Position numbers and translations under genes: made by a program. A DNA stretch of 64,000 nucleotides. It comes from Congeria kusceri. Taxonomy: Eukaryota > Mollusca > Bivalvia > Myida > Dreissenidae. Of the stretch, positions 35,925 through 48,515 are shown piece after piece (the first letter of the stretch is position 1; every line of letters starts with the position of its first letter). The DNA is taken from positions 76,595,974 through 76,659,973 of the forward strand of contig CM051025.1 in NCBI GenBank assembly GCA_027627225.1, read 5' to 3'. The notes beneath the pieces are model-generated. The model saw only the letters and a program-made list of their open reading frames with translations. It was not told the origin of the DNA and ran no database searches.

Positions 35925-37910
35925 GCTAGACTATTCACCGAATAGTTCAAACTATACTACTCACCCATTCGTCGGCGTCGGCGTAATGCTGTGGTTAAGG
36001 TTTGCGTGCAACATGTCCATATCTCTGTAACTGCTACAGATATTCAACTGAAACTTCACACAGTTGTTTGGGGTCATTATGTGAGGTCCCTGACCAAGGC
36101 CCATAACTTTGACCTGCAATTTATCAGAATTATGCCCCATTTTGTACTTATAAAAAGCAGGTGAAAGTTTGTTTGCAACAACTCCATATCTCTATATCTA
36201 CTACAGATATTCAATTGAAACTTCACATATGCCTTCAGGGTCATTATATAAGGTCACTGGCCAAGACCCATAACTGTGACCAGCATTTTAACAGAATTAT
36301 GCCCCTTTGTGAACTTAAAAATTCAGGTTAAAGTTTGCATGCAACAACTCCGTATCTCTATAACTACTACAGATATTTAATTGCAACTTCAAGCATGTCT
36401 TCATGGTCAGTATATAAGGTCACTGACCAAGGCCCATAACTCTGACCTGCAATTTAGCAGAATAATGCCCCTTATTGTCCTTAGTAACTCTGGTTAAAGT
36501 TTGCGTGCAACAACTCCATATCTCTATAACTCGAGAACGTATAGAGCTATTGTAATGAAACATCATACATAGATACCTTATAGCAAGGCCTCACTTGTGA
36601 TAGCATAAAGGGTAGGTGGGGGTCAAGGTTTAGGTCACTGTTACTAAAAATAGAAAAACGGTTTCCGCTCAATAGTGGTGTAACGATATACCGGAATATC
36701 GTGGCATTGGATCACGGGATAATATATCGCGATATTAAAATTTCATACCAGTATTTAACGATATTTACTTTGTATGTATTTGCCATGTCTTTTTATTAAA
36801 ACAATTGTTTTACTATATTTTTATTTGGCTTATTTGAATTCTTCTCTTAAAATAAAGTCTTACTACCGTCACGGTTTCAGTGATTTGTATGTTCCATATA
36901 TACCGGCTCCAATATGCTGTTTTTTAAACATAATTGTTGATTTAAAAAAATATAATTTGTGAACATTTGCTATTGCATATTGAAGAACTTTATCAGGTTA
37001 TATTTAACTGACATATAAATTGATTTCAGATAGCTGACGGAATGTTTCTTTCTAATACAAAACTGTAAAATATAATTAAGGTGTTGTGTGCCAATAGCTA
37101 AAATCAACGACATTATGGAAAACTTGTTGAAATAAATGCATACAATTCTTACACTGAATGATTAGGTCTATATTTGGTATTTTGGAGAGGTCAATCAATG
37201 CTGGAGCAATATTTATAAAAAATACTTTTGTTATTCTTACCTTGTTGAAAGTCAAAATATAAGCTTGTGTTTGGAACGATTTTTCTATTAAGCAGGTGCA
37301 TATAACAAATATTAAATATTGATACTCTTTGAATTATATTGGAATTGCTGGGTTGAAATCTTAAAACAATGCATTTCTTGATTGAAAAATCATATGGTAA
37401 AAAGTTAGCACTCTTGAAAATATTAATTGTCTTCCTTTTCGGTGATGATATCACGCGTTATGACACCGAACACATACAAATATCCTCTATATATCGTGAT
37501 ATGGGCCAGTGATATCGTTACGACCCTACCGCACAATAACTTGAGTACATGTATGCATTGAGATATTTTAATAAACCTTAATACATAGATACTTTATATC
37601 GAGACCTCGCTTTGGATTGCATATGAGGTGGGTGGGGTCAAGGTCACTGTTACTAAAAATAGAAAAACGGTTTGTGCTCAATAACTTGAGAACGCATTGA
37701 GATATTTTAATAGTTAATATATAAATACCTTATATCGAGACCTCGCTTGGGATGGCAAATGGGGTGGGTGGGGTTAAGGTCACTGTTACTAAAAATAGAA
37801 AAACGGTTTCCGCTCAATATTTTTCTGTTTGTAGTGATAAAGGCCCATAACTCTGACAAAGCGCTTTAATAGTCAAGTGCACTGTCCTAAGGCAGCTCTT
37901 GTTATGTTTT
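35925..37910. mobile_element. Dispersed tandem-repeat element 1, interrupted by a MITE
   Basis: Starts with tttagctagactattcaccg, which forms a small hairpin (actattc-acc-gaatagt), followed by a cgtcggcgtc-rich stretch. It continues with three to four ~165-bp units built on acagatattcaattgaaact, ggtcactgaccaaggcccat and gcagaataatgccccttatt, then a second unit type (aaaacggtttccgctcaata, gaacgcattgagatatttta) at 36560-36674, 37531-37690 and 37690-37820. It ends near gtgcactgtcctaaggcagc tcttgtta. Layout (unique ends around ~160 bp tandem cores) resembles the pearl/CvA-type elements known in bivalves. Confidence 0.7.
36675..37530. mobile_element. hAT-like MITE nested in element 1
   Basis: Starts gtggtgtaacgatataccgg and ends gtgatatcgttacgacccta. 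The ends are inverted around the tgtaacgatat core common in hAT-type elements. The flanks carry an 8-bp direct repeat with one mismatch, gctcaata (36667-36674) and gcacaata (37531-37538), matching the 8-bp target duplication of hAT transposition. The interior is AT-rich with no transposase. A relative starts at 63731. Confidence 0.75.
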
Positions 37911-38339
37911 ATTCTAATACTGTTGTTCACAGTCTTTAATATAACCCACTTAAAGTACACAAGGCCTGGGAATATAAAAATCTGTGGGGGCGGGCAAGTT
38001 AAAATAATGACCTGAATGTCTAAAAGGGCAAGAATGCTCAAGAATGATGGAAAAGAAGAAAATAAAAAAACACATTTGCCAAAAAGAAACAAAAACATAA
38101 ATGTTCAAAAGTTTTGCTCTCTATCTTACAGCAAAATATCCTGTAAACCTTACTGTGTTATTCAAGTATTGCAAACTAGTTATTTATATATCTTTGTCAT
38201 TAATAAAACATTGTTAATGTTGCTTGTTTTAATAATAATGTTGTAGATGGAAGAACATGATGTTCACTGGTGGTGTAGGGTGCTTTCTGAAAGCAAAATG
38301 CCAGCATTCCAGTATAATATACTAGTATTTAAAAAAACT

Positions 38340-38630
38340 ATACAAGTATCATATACTAACTTACTGTTTCTATGGACAGATCTAGGATCATAAAAGGTAC
38401 AGGGCACTTCTCAGGCTTTTGAAAAATTATCTGATATTACCTAATAAATGGACAGTTCCAGAGTTTGGAACATTTTTTGCTTCAGCATAATGTCAGATAA
38501 TAGTATATAATTAAACAATTCAGTATTAAGCAACCCAGAGCAAGGGGGGTCACAAAAGACACTGCACAACACCCTGTCACATGCATTTCACTCTCGATAT
38601 GGATTTAATATTGTCAATTCAAGTGCAAAT
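38340..38630 (+). repeat. Dispersed repeat with gatctaggatca start, copy 1
   Basis: Opens with acagatctaggatcataaaa and includes a purine-rich stretch near 38538 (cccagagcaaggggggtcac) followed by ctgcacaacaccctgtcac. The same order occurs at 43390-43690. Boundaries are approximate. Confidence 0.5.
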
Positions 38631-38649
38631 TTTAATATCGGCCGTTTTG

Positions 38650-39590
38650 TGATGTGTTTTTAGCTAGACTATTTGGATAATAGGTGAGCTTTCCTACTCG
38701 CCCTGGCGTCCGCGTCTGAATTTGTTTGAAGTTGTTATTCAAATGTCTTCTAACTTCAAAACTACATAAGTTATTGACTTGAAACTTGGAATATACCTTT
38801 GTCATCAACTCCAGTATCAGGAGCAACATTCCCCATACCTCTGTTTTGTGTTGTGACAGAGTTATGCTCCATTTTCACATAGATTTTCTGGTTAAAGTTT
38901 ATATTCAAAAGTTTTGTAACGGCATATCTGCATAAGTTATTCACTTGATACTTAGAATATAGCTTTGTCATCAACTCCAATATCAGGGGCAACATTCCGT
39001 ATAATTCTGTTTTGTATTTTGACAGAGTAATGACCCTTTTTCACATAGATTTCCTGGTTAAAGTTTATATTCAAAAGATTTGTAACTGCAGAACTACAAA
39101 CGGTATTCACTTGAAACTTGGAATATACCGTTGTCATCCACTCCGACAGCATAGCTCTGTTTTGTATTTTGATAGAGTTATGCCCCTTTTTTACATAGAT
39201 TTTCTGGTTAAAGTTTACATTCAAAACTTTTGTAACTTCAGAACTATGTAAGTTATTCACTTGAAAAGAAGGGCATACCTTTGTCATCAACACCAATATA
39301 TGGGGCAACCTCCCTATAACTCTGTTTTGCATTTGACAGAGTTAGGCCCCTTTTCACATAGATTTTCTGGTTAAAGTTTATATTTAAAACTCATTTAACT
39401 TCAAATCTACACAAGTTATCAACTACCTAAGGTTTTCACTTGAAAGTTGGAATAATTTGATGAAATAATTGCTATAACTCAGTTTTGTATTCCAACAAAT
39501 TTATGCCACTTCCACTTTCAAAATATGTACCAACTGAAATACTTCGAATAGATGAGCACACTGTCCTCTGAAATCTCTTGTTATATGTAT
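38650..39590. mobile_element. Dispersed tandem-repeat element 2
   Basis: Shares its left end with element 1 (ttttagctagactatt followed by ctcgccctggcgtccgcgtc). It carries about 4.5 units of ~165 bp containing cacatagattttctggttaa, agtttatattcaaaagtttt and cacttgaaacttggaatata. It ends gatgagcacactgtcctctg aaatctcttgtta. Minus-strand frames across it repeat the same ~60-residue string and are not genes. Confidence 0.75.
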
Positions 39591-40015
39591 ATCAAATTTT
39601 TGTGATCCTATCAAGCTTTTTTTATACTTAATATAAATACCAAAAAGATCTGTTTGCATTTGTATATGAATTGTATTTTATGAGTTGAGCAAATATTTCC
39701 CATTATTTATTTTGCCAATAATTAATATAATTTCTGCTAGATCAATAGCAGCTTAGATGTCTTCATTTATTATAAGCTACATGAGATGGTGAACAACTAT
39801 AGTGTTAATTAATATAAAATAAACTAACTTCACTTTTGGTTATGCTTACAGGTATATTATGTTAAAGTATCTAAAACAAATGTTCAGTCAATTTTGAGGT
39901 GAAATAAATTATAACTATGATTTAATAGAGCAATAAACTGAGGTGGTAATTTAATAAAAACCAGTACATAATTTATTTCTGCTATTTAACTAACCATGAA
40001 TGTTATTGTTTCAGG
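39591..40015. other. Unassigned AT-rich sequence
   Basis: Nothing recognisable. Confidence 0.35.
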
Positions 40016-40077
40016 ATGATGGCAGTTGGTTCACCAACTTTTTATTGTGCAGTTCACATGTCTTCTAAACAAACAAG
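40016..40077 (+). other. Candidate short exon
   Basis: A 62-nt segment lies between a strong acceptor (ttattgtttcag) and donor gtatgt. One phase is open (MMAVGSPTFYCAVHMSSKQT). Its phase does not follow on from the FNIII-like exon at 31924, so any link needs an unseen exon. Confidence 0.25.
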
Positions 40078-40649
40078 TATGTCAGGCACTGCAATATTAA
40101 GTGTTTGCACTACTTTTTATAAATGTGGGTGCATCGCTTCCGTATGGAAATTATAAGTAACATCTGATTTAAAATGGGTGATTTCATAAAAACTGAGGGT
40201 TTTATTGATACAACTGGGGTTATCATACTCCCAAATACAGGTTTGGGGGACAAACTGAATATTTATAACAAATTGTCACTATGTAGACCACTCTGTGTGT
40301 CTTGAGGTGAATTTAATCATTGATAATCAATGTCTACCAATCATTGGTAAATGGTTAATCACTATGTGTTTATTGGAGATGTCATGTTTTAACAGGCAAA
40401 GTATGTCAGTAACCAAATTATTTTGAAGGAACTGCATTGATCATATAATTTACTTATAACAGTTAAATGTTATAGTTAAACATTTGTTAAATATTTTAAT
40501 ATCTAAATTTATATTATGTAAAATAGGAAAGAAAGAAGAAATCATGTGTTATTTTCTGGTAGAGTGAATTTACCTGTTAAAACCAATTGCCCCTGTTGAC
40601 CAGTATTGCATTTCATAAATATATACATTGTGTTGAATTCTTTTCTTGA

Positions 40650-41700
40650 TTATGCCCCTCTTGGAAGATGCCGGGGCTATGTTGCTTTGCAAATGTTGGT
40701 CAATTTTTTTCCATCAGTATGTCGGTAGACCAAACTTTGTCCGGGCAATAACTACAAAACCCTTAGGCATAGGTTCTTCAAATTTGGTAGGTAGGTTAGT
40801 TTTACTAGTAGACAATCCCTATTGATATTGGGGCCAGTGGGTTTAAGGTCAAGGCCAAACTGAACTAAAGATTTTTTTAAAAACCCACCTTTTATTGTAA
40901 ATGCTTTAAGGCCATAACCAAGCCACCCATGGGTCTAGGCTCTTTAAACTTAGTAGGTTGGTTGGTCAAAATTAGTAGAGGATCAGTATTTATTTTGGGT
41001 CAAAAGTAAAGATCAAATTGACCAAAAGATGATTATAAAACACCCAATAATACTAAAATCTTGTATGGGCAATTACTTTGCAACCCTTAGGCCTAGATTA
41101 TTAAAACTTGATAGGTATGATTTTGATTAGTAGTAGAAGATCCCCATTGATTATTGGTTACTTTGGTCAAAGGTAATGGTCAAACTGACCAAAGATAAAA
41201 AAAAAAACTCATAATATTGAATTCTTGTCAAACCTTGTCCAGGCAGTAACTACAAAACCATTTGGCTTAGGTTCTTCAAACTTAGTAGGTGGGTGTTCAT
41301 GACATGTAGATGATCCCTATTGATGTTGGGGTCCTTGGGTCAAAAGTCAAACCAGCCAAAAGATAATTAAAAAAACCACCCAATAATGATTAAAGGTTGT
41401 CCGGGCAATAACTGTGCAAATTTAGGCCTAAGTTTATTAAACTTGGTAGATAGCTTGATCATTACTAGCAAAGGATCCCAATTGACCAATGGGTCAGAGA
41501 TAAAGGCTAAAGTGACCAAAAGATTAAAAACTGACCAATAGATCCAAAACTTTCTGTGGGCAATATCGACAGAACCCTTATACCTAGGTTCTAAAATATC
41601 ATAGGTAGGCTGGTTATGACTACAAGTATCTCTGTTGATTATTGAGTCATAGGGTCAAAGGTTCAGGTCAAACAGACAAATAGTTGATTAAAACTTGTTT
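40650..41700 (+). mobile_element. Dispersed tandem-repeat element 3 (tatgcccct type), copy 1
   Basis: Opens with attatgcccctcttggaaga and ggctatgttgctttgcaaat, then repeats ~165-bp units of the form tgtccgggcaataactacaa, aggttcttcaaatttggtag, tagaggatccctattgat and ggtcaaactgaccaaaagat, about six times with growing decay. Same type and orientation as the element at 43975. Confidence 0.75.
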
Positions 41701-42441
41701 CATTATACTTGTCATGTTTACAATTTTGTACAGACTGAGACATTGTTTGGACCTAAAGGGGGGGCTTACCTGTTTTACAAACAGTTCTTATTAAGTCATG
41801 TGGGGTGAAAACTATGTGACTGGGTGATTTAACATGAAACACTTGTTAATACCCAAGGAGCTTCAATCATGATATCTTTAAAATTGCTATAATTTGTTGC
41901 TTCCAGGTCAGTTGGCATAATACTGGTAGATAAATGTAATGTTTGATGCATGAACAATTGTTTGATCTGGCAACTTCAGTCTGAACATATTCCAGCACAG
42001 GGGTGTTACTGGCTAACAGCATTACTGATATTAACCTTCGGCTGCACATTTGTCTCACTCTCAAACAATATTATACGTGTACATTTTTGGTTTTTTTTCT
42101 TACAAAGTTTGTTTTCTCGTTTTTACCTGTTATATAATTGATTTTATATATGTATGCAAGTATAACCAACTTAATATAAATTTGATGTTACAATATATAT
42201 TTTAAAGGCTGTATTTTAAAATATTTTTAATGTACATATAACATGAATATGTATGAATGGTAACCTGCATCAGTTTGATACATTGGGGTACCTGCAACTG
42301 ATTAATAGTTGCAGTTAGAAACAGGACAGTATCTTCTATTGACATAGCAGTGACATGTCACATGTATTAATACAAATTCTATTAATTGTGACTTTGTCTA
42401 ATTTTGTCTTATTAAAAGAATAACAATTTGTTGATTTACAG

Positions 42442-42511
42442 AAATCCATATGTGCAGTTGACCCTCAAAACCCCCAGCCAAAACAACCATGTTTATCATC
42501 GTTTCTGAAGG
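42442..42511 (+). other. Candidate short exon
   Basis: A 70-nt segment lies between acceptor ttgatttacag and donor gtatgt. One frame is open (KSICAVDPQNPQPKQPCLSS plus FLK). The fold-back element starts ten bases downstream, inside the putative intron. Coding status uncertain. Confidence 0.3.
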
Positions 42512-42520
42512 TATGTTAAG

Positions 42521-43145
42521 TAGTGGCAAATTATTAACCTGACACTCATTAATATTCGTGACAAACCGTAAGTGTGTTCGGTTGTTTGCGTTGTTTAGGA
42601 CGAGTTTCTGTGATGTTGATATAGATTTAAATACGGGATAGCGAGAGTGATATTTAATGGTCGTGTGGTATAAGTGCTAGCGCTTCACGCCATCGAACAG
42701 AGTTCGGTTCCGTCTGATAATGACCTTTTTTTTTTAAATGTTATGAGTTATTCTTAAAATATGCAGATCATGAGATATCAATTAAAAAATGTATAATCTT
42801 TTATTGTGTTACTATTATGTTTGAATTATTTTTATAGTACATTTACCAATGTTTCAATTACAATCACACACTCAATGGATAAATCGTGAGTACTAATCGC
42901 AACAAAATGTGTAAAATAAAATGTTTATAAAATGTCTATGCCGAGACTCGAACTAAAAACTTGGCAACGCAAGCGCGGCATCTGTTCCACTACACCATTC
43001 GCGCTGTATGATATCTAAACTAATACGATATCAATTTACATTGTAGTATTGCCTACACTACGCTCGATACATGTCGTGGTATCTATAAATAAATCCCGAT
43101 TGTATACGGAATATTCATGAGTGTCAGGTTAATAATTTTGCACTA
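42521..43145. mobile_element. Fold-back element with two opposed tRNA-like segments
   Basis: Terminal inverted repeats of nearly 40 bp: the left end reads tagtggcaaattattaacct then gacactcattaatattcgt; the reverse complement of the right end reads tagtgcaaaattattaacct then gacactcatgaatattccgt. Inside lie a plus-strand tRNA-like segment (about 42657-42718, B box gagttcggttccg) and a minus-strand one (about 43006-42941, A-box ggtgtagtgga, B box agttcgagtctcg), pointing towards each other. The interior has no coding frame. It looks like a MITE or fold-back element that captured or arose from tRNA-like sequence. Confidence 0.65.
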
Positions 43146-43389
43146 TAAGCCATACATGTATCAGCATCAACATTTAATTAGATTTATTTTATTATTGGTG
43201 ATACTTGCTGATTCAATCAGATTACACATTATGCCTCATCTAAGAAATATAGTGATTATTTTGTGACCCACTTAGAGTTATTTATTATTTAATCAGATGT
43301 TTTTTGTTTTTCACATTTTCAGCAGATGTGAATTTTGAGTATCTTGTGTAACTTTAAGCTACAATCACGGAATTTTTTATACTATAGGA

Positions 43390-43690
43390 AAAGATCTAGG
43401 ATCAAAAAAGTTACATGGTGCTGCTAAAATCAGCAGGGTGGAAAACTGGCCCAGTTTGTTGACATTATCTAATAATTGACTAAAGCCAGGGTTATTATGA
43501 GTCTAATGCTAGCAATTAAAAATTTTAAGAAGTCTATTAATTTGTCTGTCGACATTTGCAACAATATATTGAAGTTAAAAAGACTTTCAACATTTTCTGT
43601 GTTGACCAGCCCAGAGGGGCAGCAGGGGAGGGGGGACCAAAAAGGAGCAGAGTGCAGCACCCTGCTATTCCGCTGTTGATCTTTTCCTTC
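43390..43690 (+). repeat. Dispersed repeat with gatctaggatca start, copy 2
   Basis: gatctaggatcaaaaaagtt, later cccagaggggcagcagggga then gtgcagcaccctgc, in the same order as at 38340-38630. The two copies are strongly diverged. Confidence 0.45.
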
Positions 43691-43974
43691 TGAAAAGCCT
43701 ATGTGGTTGAAGCACTATGACATATTTATAGGTACAACTATTTAACTGTAATAAGTACAGCCTACTCACTTATACAAGAGTTCACCTTATATATGATGAA
43801 GTGTTCATTTATCTTTCACTAGTATGCTTTTAATCAATTTTGGGGGAGAATATGCAAATATTTTTACAAATGTGTTTGCAGTGACTAGGCAGTAGAAGGT
43901 CAAGGGCAGACTACATTGACAGTGTCCTGCACCAAGGTATGGGCTGGTCAGGACTGAAATCACTTGATTATTAT

Positions 43975-45150
43975 GCCCCTTTCGAAAAGGCGGGAGTATA
44001 TTGCTTTGCAAATGTCGGTCGGTGTGTCCATTGGTCCGTCTGTCAGTAGACATAACCATATGTTGTCCAATAACTACAGAACCCTGAGGCCTAGGTTCTT
44101 GAAACTTGCAAGGAAGGTTGGTTATGACTTGTAGAGGATCCTTATTGATTTTGGGGTCAGTGGGTTTAAGGTGAAGATCAAATTGACCAAAGGTTTAAAC
44201 AAAATTAATGACCAATAATTGTAAAAGCTTGTCGGATGAATAACTTAGCAACCTTTAGGAATTGGTTCTTACAACTTGGTAGGTAGGTTGGTCATGACTA
44301 GTAAAGGGTCCCTATTGATTTTGGGGGCCTTAGGTCAAAGATCATGGTCAAACTGACCAAAATATGATAAAAGAAAACACCCAATAATTGTAAAACCTTG
44401 TCCGGGCAATAACTTTTTAACCCCTGGAGTTGGATTCTTAAAACTTGAGAGGTCGGTTGGTCATGATCAGTAGAGGATCTCTATTGATAATTGGGGTTTT
44501 GGATCAAAAGTCAAGGTCAAACCGACTAAAGATTTAAAAAAAAAATATTGAATAATTGAAACATTGTACAGGCAATAACTACAGAACCCTTGGCCTAGGT
44601 TCTTCAAACTTGGTAGGTAGGTTGGTCATGACATGTAGAGGATCTCTATTGATTTTGGGCTTCCAAGGTCAAAGGTCAGTGTCAAACTGACCCAAAGATA
44701 ATACAAAGACATTTCATAATTGTAATAGCTTGGCCAAACACTTGGGCCTAAGTAATTTGGTCATTGATTGGTCATTACTAGCAGATGATCCCATTTGACT
44801 ATTGGGTCAATGGGGTCAAATGCCAATGTCAAAGTGACAGAAACTTGTGAAAACTGACAAAAAGATGTAAAAACTGATCAATAGATGCAAAACCTTGACC
44901 AGGCATAATATACAGAACTCGTACGCTTAGGTCCTTTAAAATTTGTAGGTAAGCTGGACTTGACTAAAGATTCCTATTGATAATTGTGTCCTTGGGTCAA
45001 AGGCCAAGGTCAAACTGATCAATGGTAGTCAAACATTGTCCAGGCAATACCTGTAGAACTCTTAGGCTTGGGTTTGTAAAATTTATTAGGTAGATGGGTT
45101 ATGACAACAAGTAGAAAAAAGTTCAAACTGACAAAAAGATGAAAAAAAAC
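43975..45150 (+). mobile_element. Dispersed tandem-repeat element 3 (tatgcccct type), copy 2
   Basis: Opens with attatgcccctttcgaaaag, ttgctttgcaaatgtcggtc and ggtgtgtccattggtccgtc, then about six ~165-bp units of tgtccgggcaataactt, ggttggtcatgactagtaaa and ggtcaaactgaccaaa type. The first units are better preserved than in copy 1. Confidence 0.8.
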
Positions 45151-46617
45151 ATGGACAATCTTTAAAAATATCAATATCTACATGTACTTCTTTCAACCCA
45201 AGATCTCTTCCTATTGAATGTGGGACAGAATATTGTGCTTCAACTCATATAGTTCAAGGTCTTCAATGGCCCATATGTTAACATTTCATAGAACATAGTG
45301 TCCATGCTTATTCTGCTGCGCCTTCAGAAATTTTGACAGGAAGGATTAAGCCAGTTTCCCGTTTTCTTCTTGGGGAGAAAAACTGCTTCCAGAAAGATTT
45401 AGGAATATTGGTCACAAATGTTCATCATGGATATGGCTGTGAGTTGCGAACAAAATGCCAGCTTTATCTTAAATAATATAACAATGTTATTTGTATTGCC
45501 CCTGGGCATCTTGCTCATTGGCACGAACAAAGTTTTTCAGTACAAACCCATTGCCTTAAGAATTGAATACATGTACGTCTTTTGTATGGTACAAAGTTGT
45601 TCAGTGTTGGTTGGTCTTAATATTAACAACTTTTTGTGTAGAGTAACTACTAAAATCCTAGGTCAACGAATTAAACTTGCTGATCAAATAATTGCAATAT
45701 TTCCATAGTATGTTTTGTTCATGTCCAAGTTTTACAGATCATATGATTTTACTTGGGGAAAATTTACTAAACTTTGTATGATTGTTCCTTGATTGGTGTG
45801 TTACTAGACTTTCAGTTCCGTGTAATATAAGGGAAACTCTAGTTTGCATGATAAATTAAAGCTGAGCTTGTAAGGAACCACTGGTCAGATTTTCACAGAA
45901 ATGTCCCTTGTATAAACCTATACCAACCCCATTTAAATCACTTTGATCCCACAATATAGTCACCAGTGGACTGGGTTGTTTGAAGAAACATGTACTGGGG
46001 CTATATTGGAAACTTGTAAAATACTGTGTGAAGCTAGTGGTTCAAATGAAAAGTTCGTGTTAACTTCAACTCTACCAGTTTTTTAACTACATTTGTTCAT
46101 AAAAAGAAGAGCCGCTCTGGCCCTTTTTTAATATGATAAGATGTAATGAGACATGTTCTGTAAAATCAAAAATAATGGAAGCAATTAGAACAAATGTATT
46201 GTTTACTTCATTACCCCAAGCCAGATGCTCCTGTTACAGGTTATTACTGAGTAGTCAGGGAACTGGTATACACCATTCAAAGGTTGAATTTCCCGTTGTG
46301 TATAGCAAGAATATTTAACCATGTCACAGAAAACGTCAACTGTGACCTTGACCTTAAAAACACATCGGCGGTGTCTGATACTACCCTCACAATATTTTTA
46401 AAATTGTTTATAGCTTTCATGCATAAACAATTATGTATGACAGTTTAATTAATCTGTATGTCGTTAATAGCTTAGTTGTCAATTATATTGATTATTTTCA
46501 TTGTTGTTGTGTGTTTATGTATGTGATTTACGATATAATTGAGACAAAAATAACATTTTATTACAACAAATAAAGTGGTACATATATATTTTTTTCTTTC
46601 AGTGTTCTTTGCGACGG
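45151..46617. other. Unassigned sequence
   Basis: A 96-residue frame at 45418-45708 has no recognisable motif. Repeat-like sentences (gaccttgacctt at 46347) occur. Nothing firmly annotated. Confidence 0.3.
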
Positions 46618-46690
46618 GTGTTTGCAGTTCACGAGAAGCCAGTCACCTGTGTGTTACAATGATCTGTATGCTGAAAAGAAATAAATTTAT
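46618..46690 (+). other. Candidate terminal exon with poly-A signal
   Basis: Follows a strong polypyrimidine tract and acceptor (tttttttctttcag). In one frame it reads VLCDGCLQFTRSQSPVCYND then LYAEKK and TAA, and an AATAAA overlaps the stop (aagaaataaattt). It fits a last exon of a plus-strand gene, perhaps the one carrying the FNIII-like exon, but the phase chain is unproven. Confidence 0.35.
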
Positions 46691-46711
46691 TGTTGAGTTG
46701 TATTGAATATA

Positions 46712-47007
46712 GGCCCGGCTAGCTCAGTTGGTAGAGCGCTAGACTGTCAATCCAGGGATCGTGAGATCGAACCCCAGCCCGGCCGCATAACTTGTGTGGG
46801 GATTGGTCGTGAAATTATTTCTACGGCCATTCCCTACCTCTGATTCAAGTAGGGCAGTTGTCAGTTACTGGCATAGGTATGTGCACTAAGTACTGGTAAA
46901 CCGCTTAATTCGGCAAAGCTTGCCCTGGAAAAGTGGGAGTAGGTTAACTGACCACCGTGATATGACTGAAATACTGTTAAAAACGGCGAAAAATACAAAC
47001 AAACAAG
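46712..47007 (+). mobile_element. tRNA-derived SINE, apparently complete
   Basis: Head 46713-46787 resembles a tRNA: gctagctcagttggtagagc (D arm and A box), anticodon loop ctgtcaa (GTC, Asp) and B-box-like gatcgaacccc. Acceptor and T stems contain mismatches, so it is not a working tRNA gene. The body follows (ctacctctgattcaagtagg, tgaccaccgtgatatgactg, aaatactgttaaaaacggcg) and a short (caaa)n tail. The layout and the tatgactgaaatactgtt motif fit tRNA-SINEs known in bivalves (possibly the MESC-domain type; from memory). Confidence 0.8.
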
Positions 47008-48515
47008 AATTCCATTTCCTTCCATCAGACATATGTTGAAAATTGAGTTTTTTAAATGACCACTGCGCATAATGTTTAGCGTATTACAAACTTCGATGCA
47101 ATTTTTTCTCGTCCTTGTTTTTACTTTAACTGCTCTAATATCGTTACGTCTATGTGCAAATTCATTATAGACTGGAATATTGTGCTACTTTAACAACCGA
47201 ACTAAACCAAGCAAAGTTATGCAAGAAAAACCCTGTCACAACAAGTTTGAACTGTTTATTGTGTTGAAAGTTAATGGCTTATTGCCTATGGGGAAAATGT
47301 TTAGTAAAGATGACGAATTTATTAACCCATATATTCATGTTGTTTCTATTATGCCACTAATTTCTAAATTTAAGATACAAATACTGCTGTAAACAATAAC
47401 ATGATTTGGCTTCTTTCGTGTTTATTTTGCAATGCATGGTATTCACATATAAAATGGTAGGATTGAAGCCAGTCAGACTATATGGTGATGTTTATATGTT
47501 CCTGTCCCTCGAAGTCCCCGGTAGTCGTAAGTATGGATCAAATACCTGTATAAATATCGTCTTCCGATGCATACAAAAACTTCGTATGCAACAAATATAA
47601 TGTAAAAGGGTGAACTGGGATTTCAACGTTTCAGCAATGAGCTATGATTTTGCATGTATGCATATCCATGATCCAACAATAATGGTTTACTAAATATGGT
47701 CGACAGCGTACTTAACTGGGCTAGTTTTATGGTATGCTAATTGGTCCATTCCCATTACAATACATGTTTATGTGCGTGCTTCGCATACTTACACATTTAC
47801 GAATGCACACAATCTTTACAATGCGGTGAAAATCTGTGAGGCATTTCAGTGCTTTGATTATGATTGATGAATAAATTTCTTTACATACTCCAATCTGTTG
47901 TCATTCAAAAGCGTAATTACACTTATATTAGGAGGCCTAAATTTATTTGTATAAAATTTTACTTTTCGTTCCGAAAAGCCAACACATTTATTCATATTAC
48001 GTTCTCTTATCATATATGTTGTGTATTCTATAACAATATCCGAATTAAATTTATCCGAAAGTACGAAATAGAGCAGTTTATACAAACAAATTACAAATAA
48101 TTATAAGATAACCCAATTGAATGTTACTCTTCATTAAATGAAGGGAAAATAAGACGTAAATTTAATGCACCTGGTTAAAAATAAGTCAATTTCACATGAC
48201 GGTTACAATACACTAAATTTTTAAGTGCTCATGGAGTATATGAACAGCTAGGACGGCTGCATTATCCAAAATATTTCAAACCATCATACAATTACTTGAA
48301 GAACTATCATACAATGTATCTCTGTAAACGCTACGATAATATCTAGTCTGTAGAGTGTCTTGGCTTCTAGAAAACACTTGTGGACGGTGTTTTCCGACTT
48401 TTCTGCATATAACTATGACAATACGTAGCGCAAAGAGCGCAAAGAAAATATAGTGTACTAAAAGGTTATGGGTAAAATGTATAGTATATATACGACCGTC
48501 TCCCATTTTAGCCTA
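47008..48515. other. Unassigned AT-rich sequence
   Basis: Several 60-78-residue frames overlap on both strands without motifs. None supported as genes. Confidence 0.35.

Noticed and set aside
38632..39332. Minus frames with repeated NLCSSEVTKLLN-like strings
   Set aside because: Translation of ~165-bp tandem units, not a protein family.
45418..45708. 96-residue frame with hydrophobic stretch
   Set aside because: No motif, no splice context, lies in repeat-derived sequence.
46712..46787. Functional tRNA-Asp gene
   Set aside because: Acceptor and T stems have mismatches and a SINE body with an A-rich tail follows directly.
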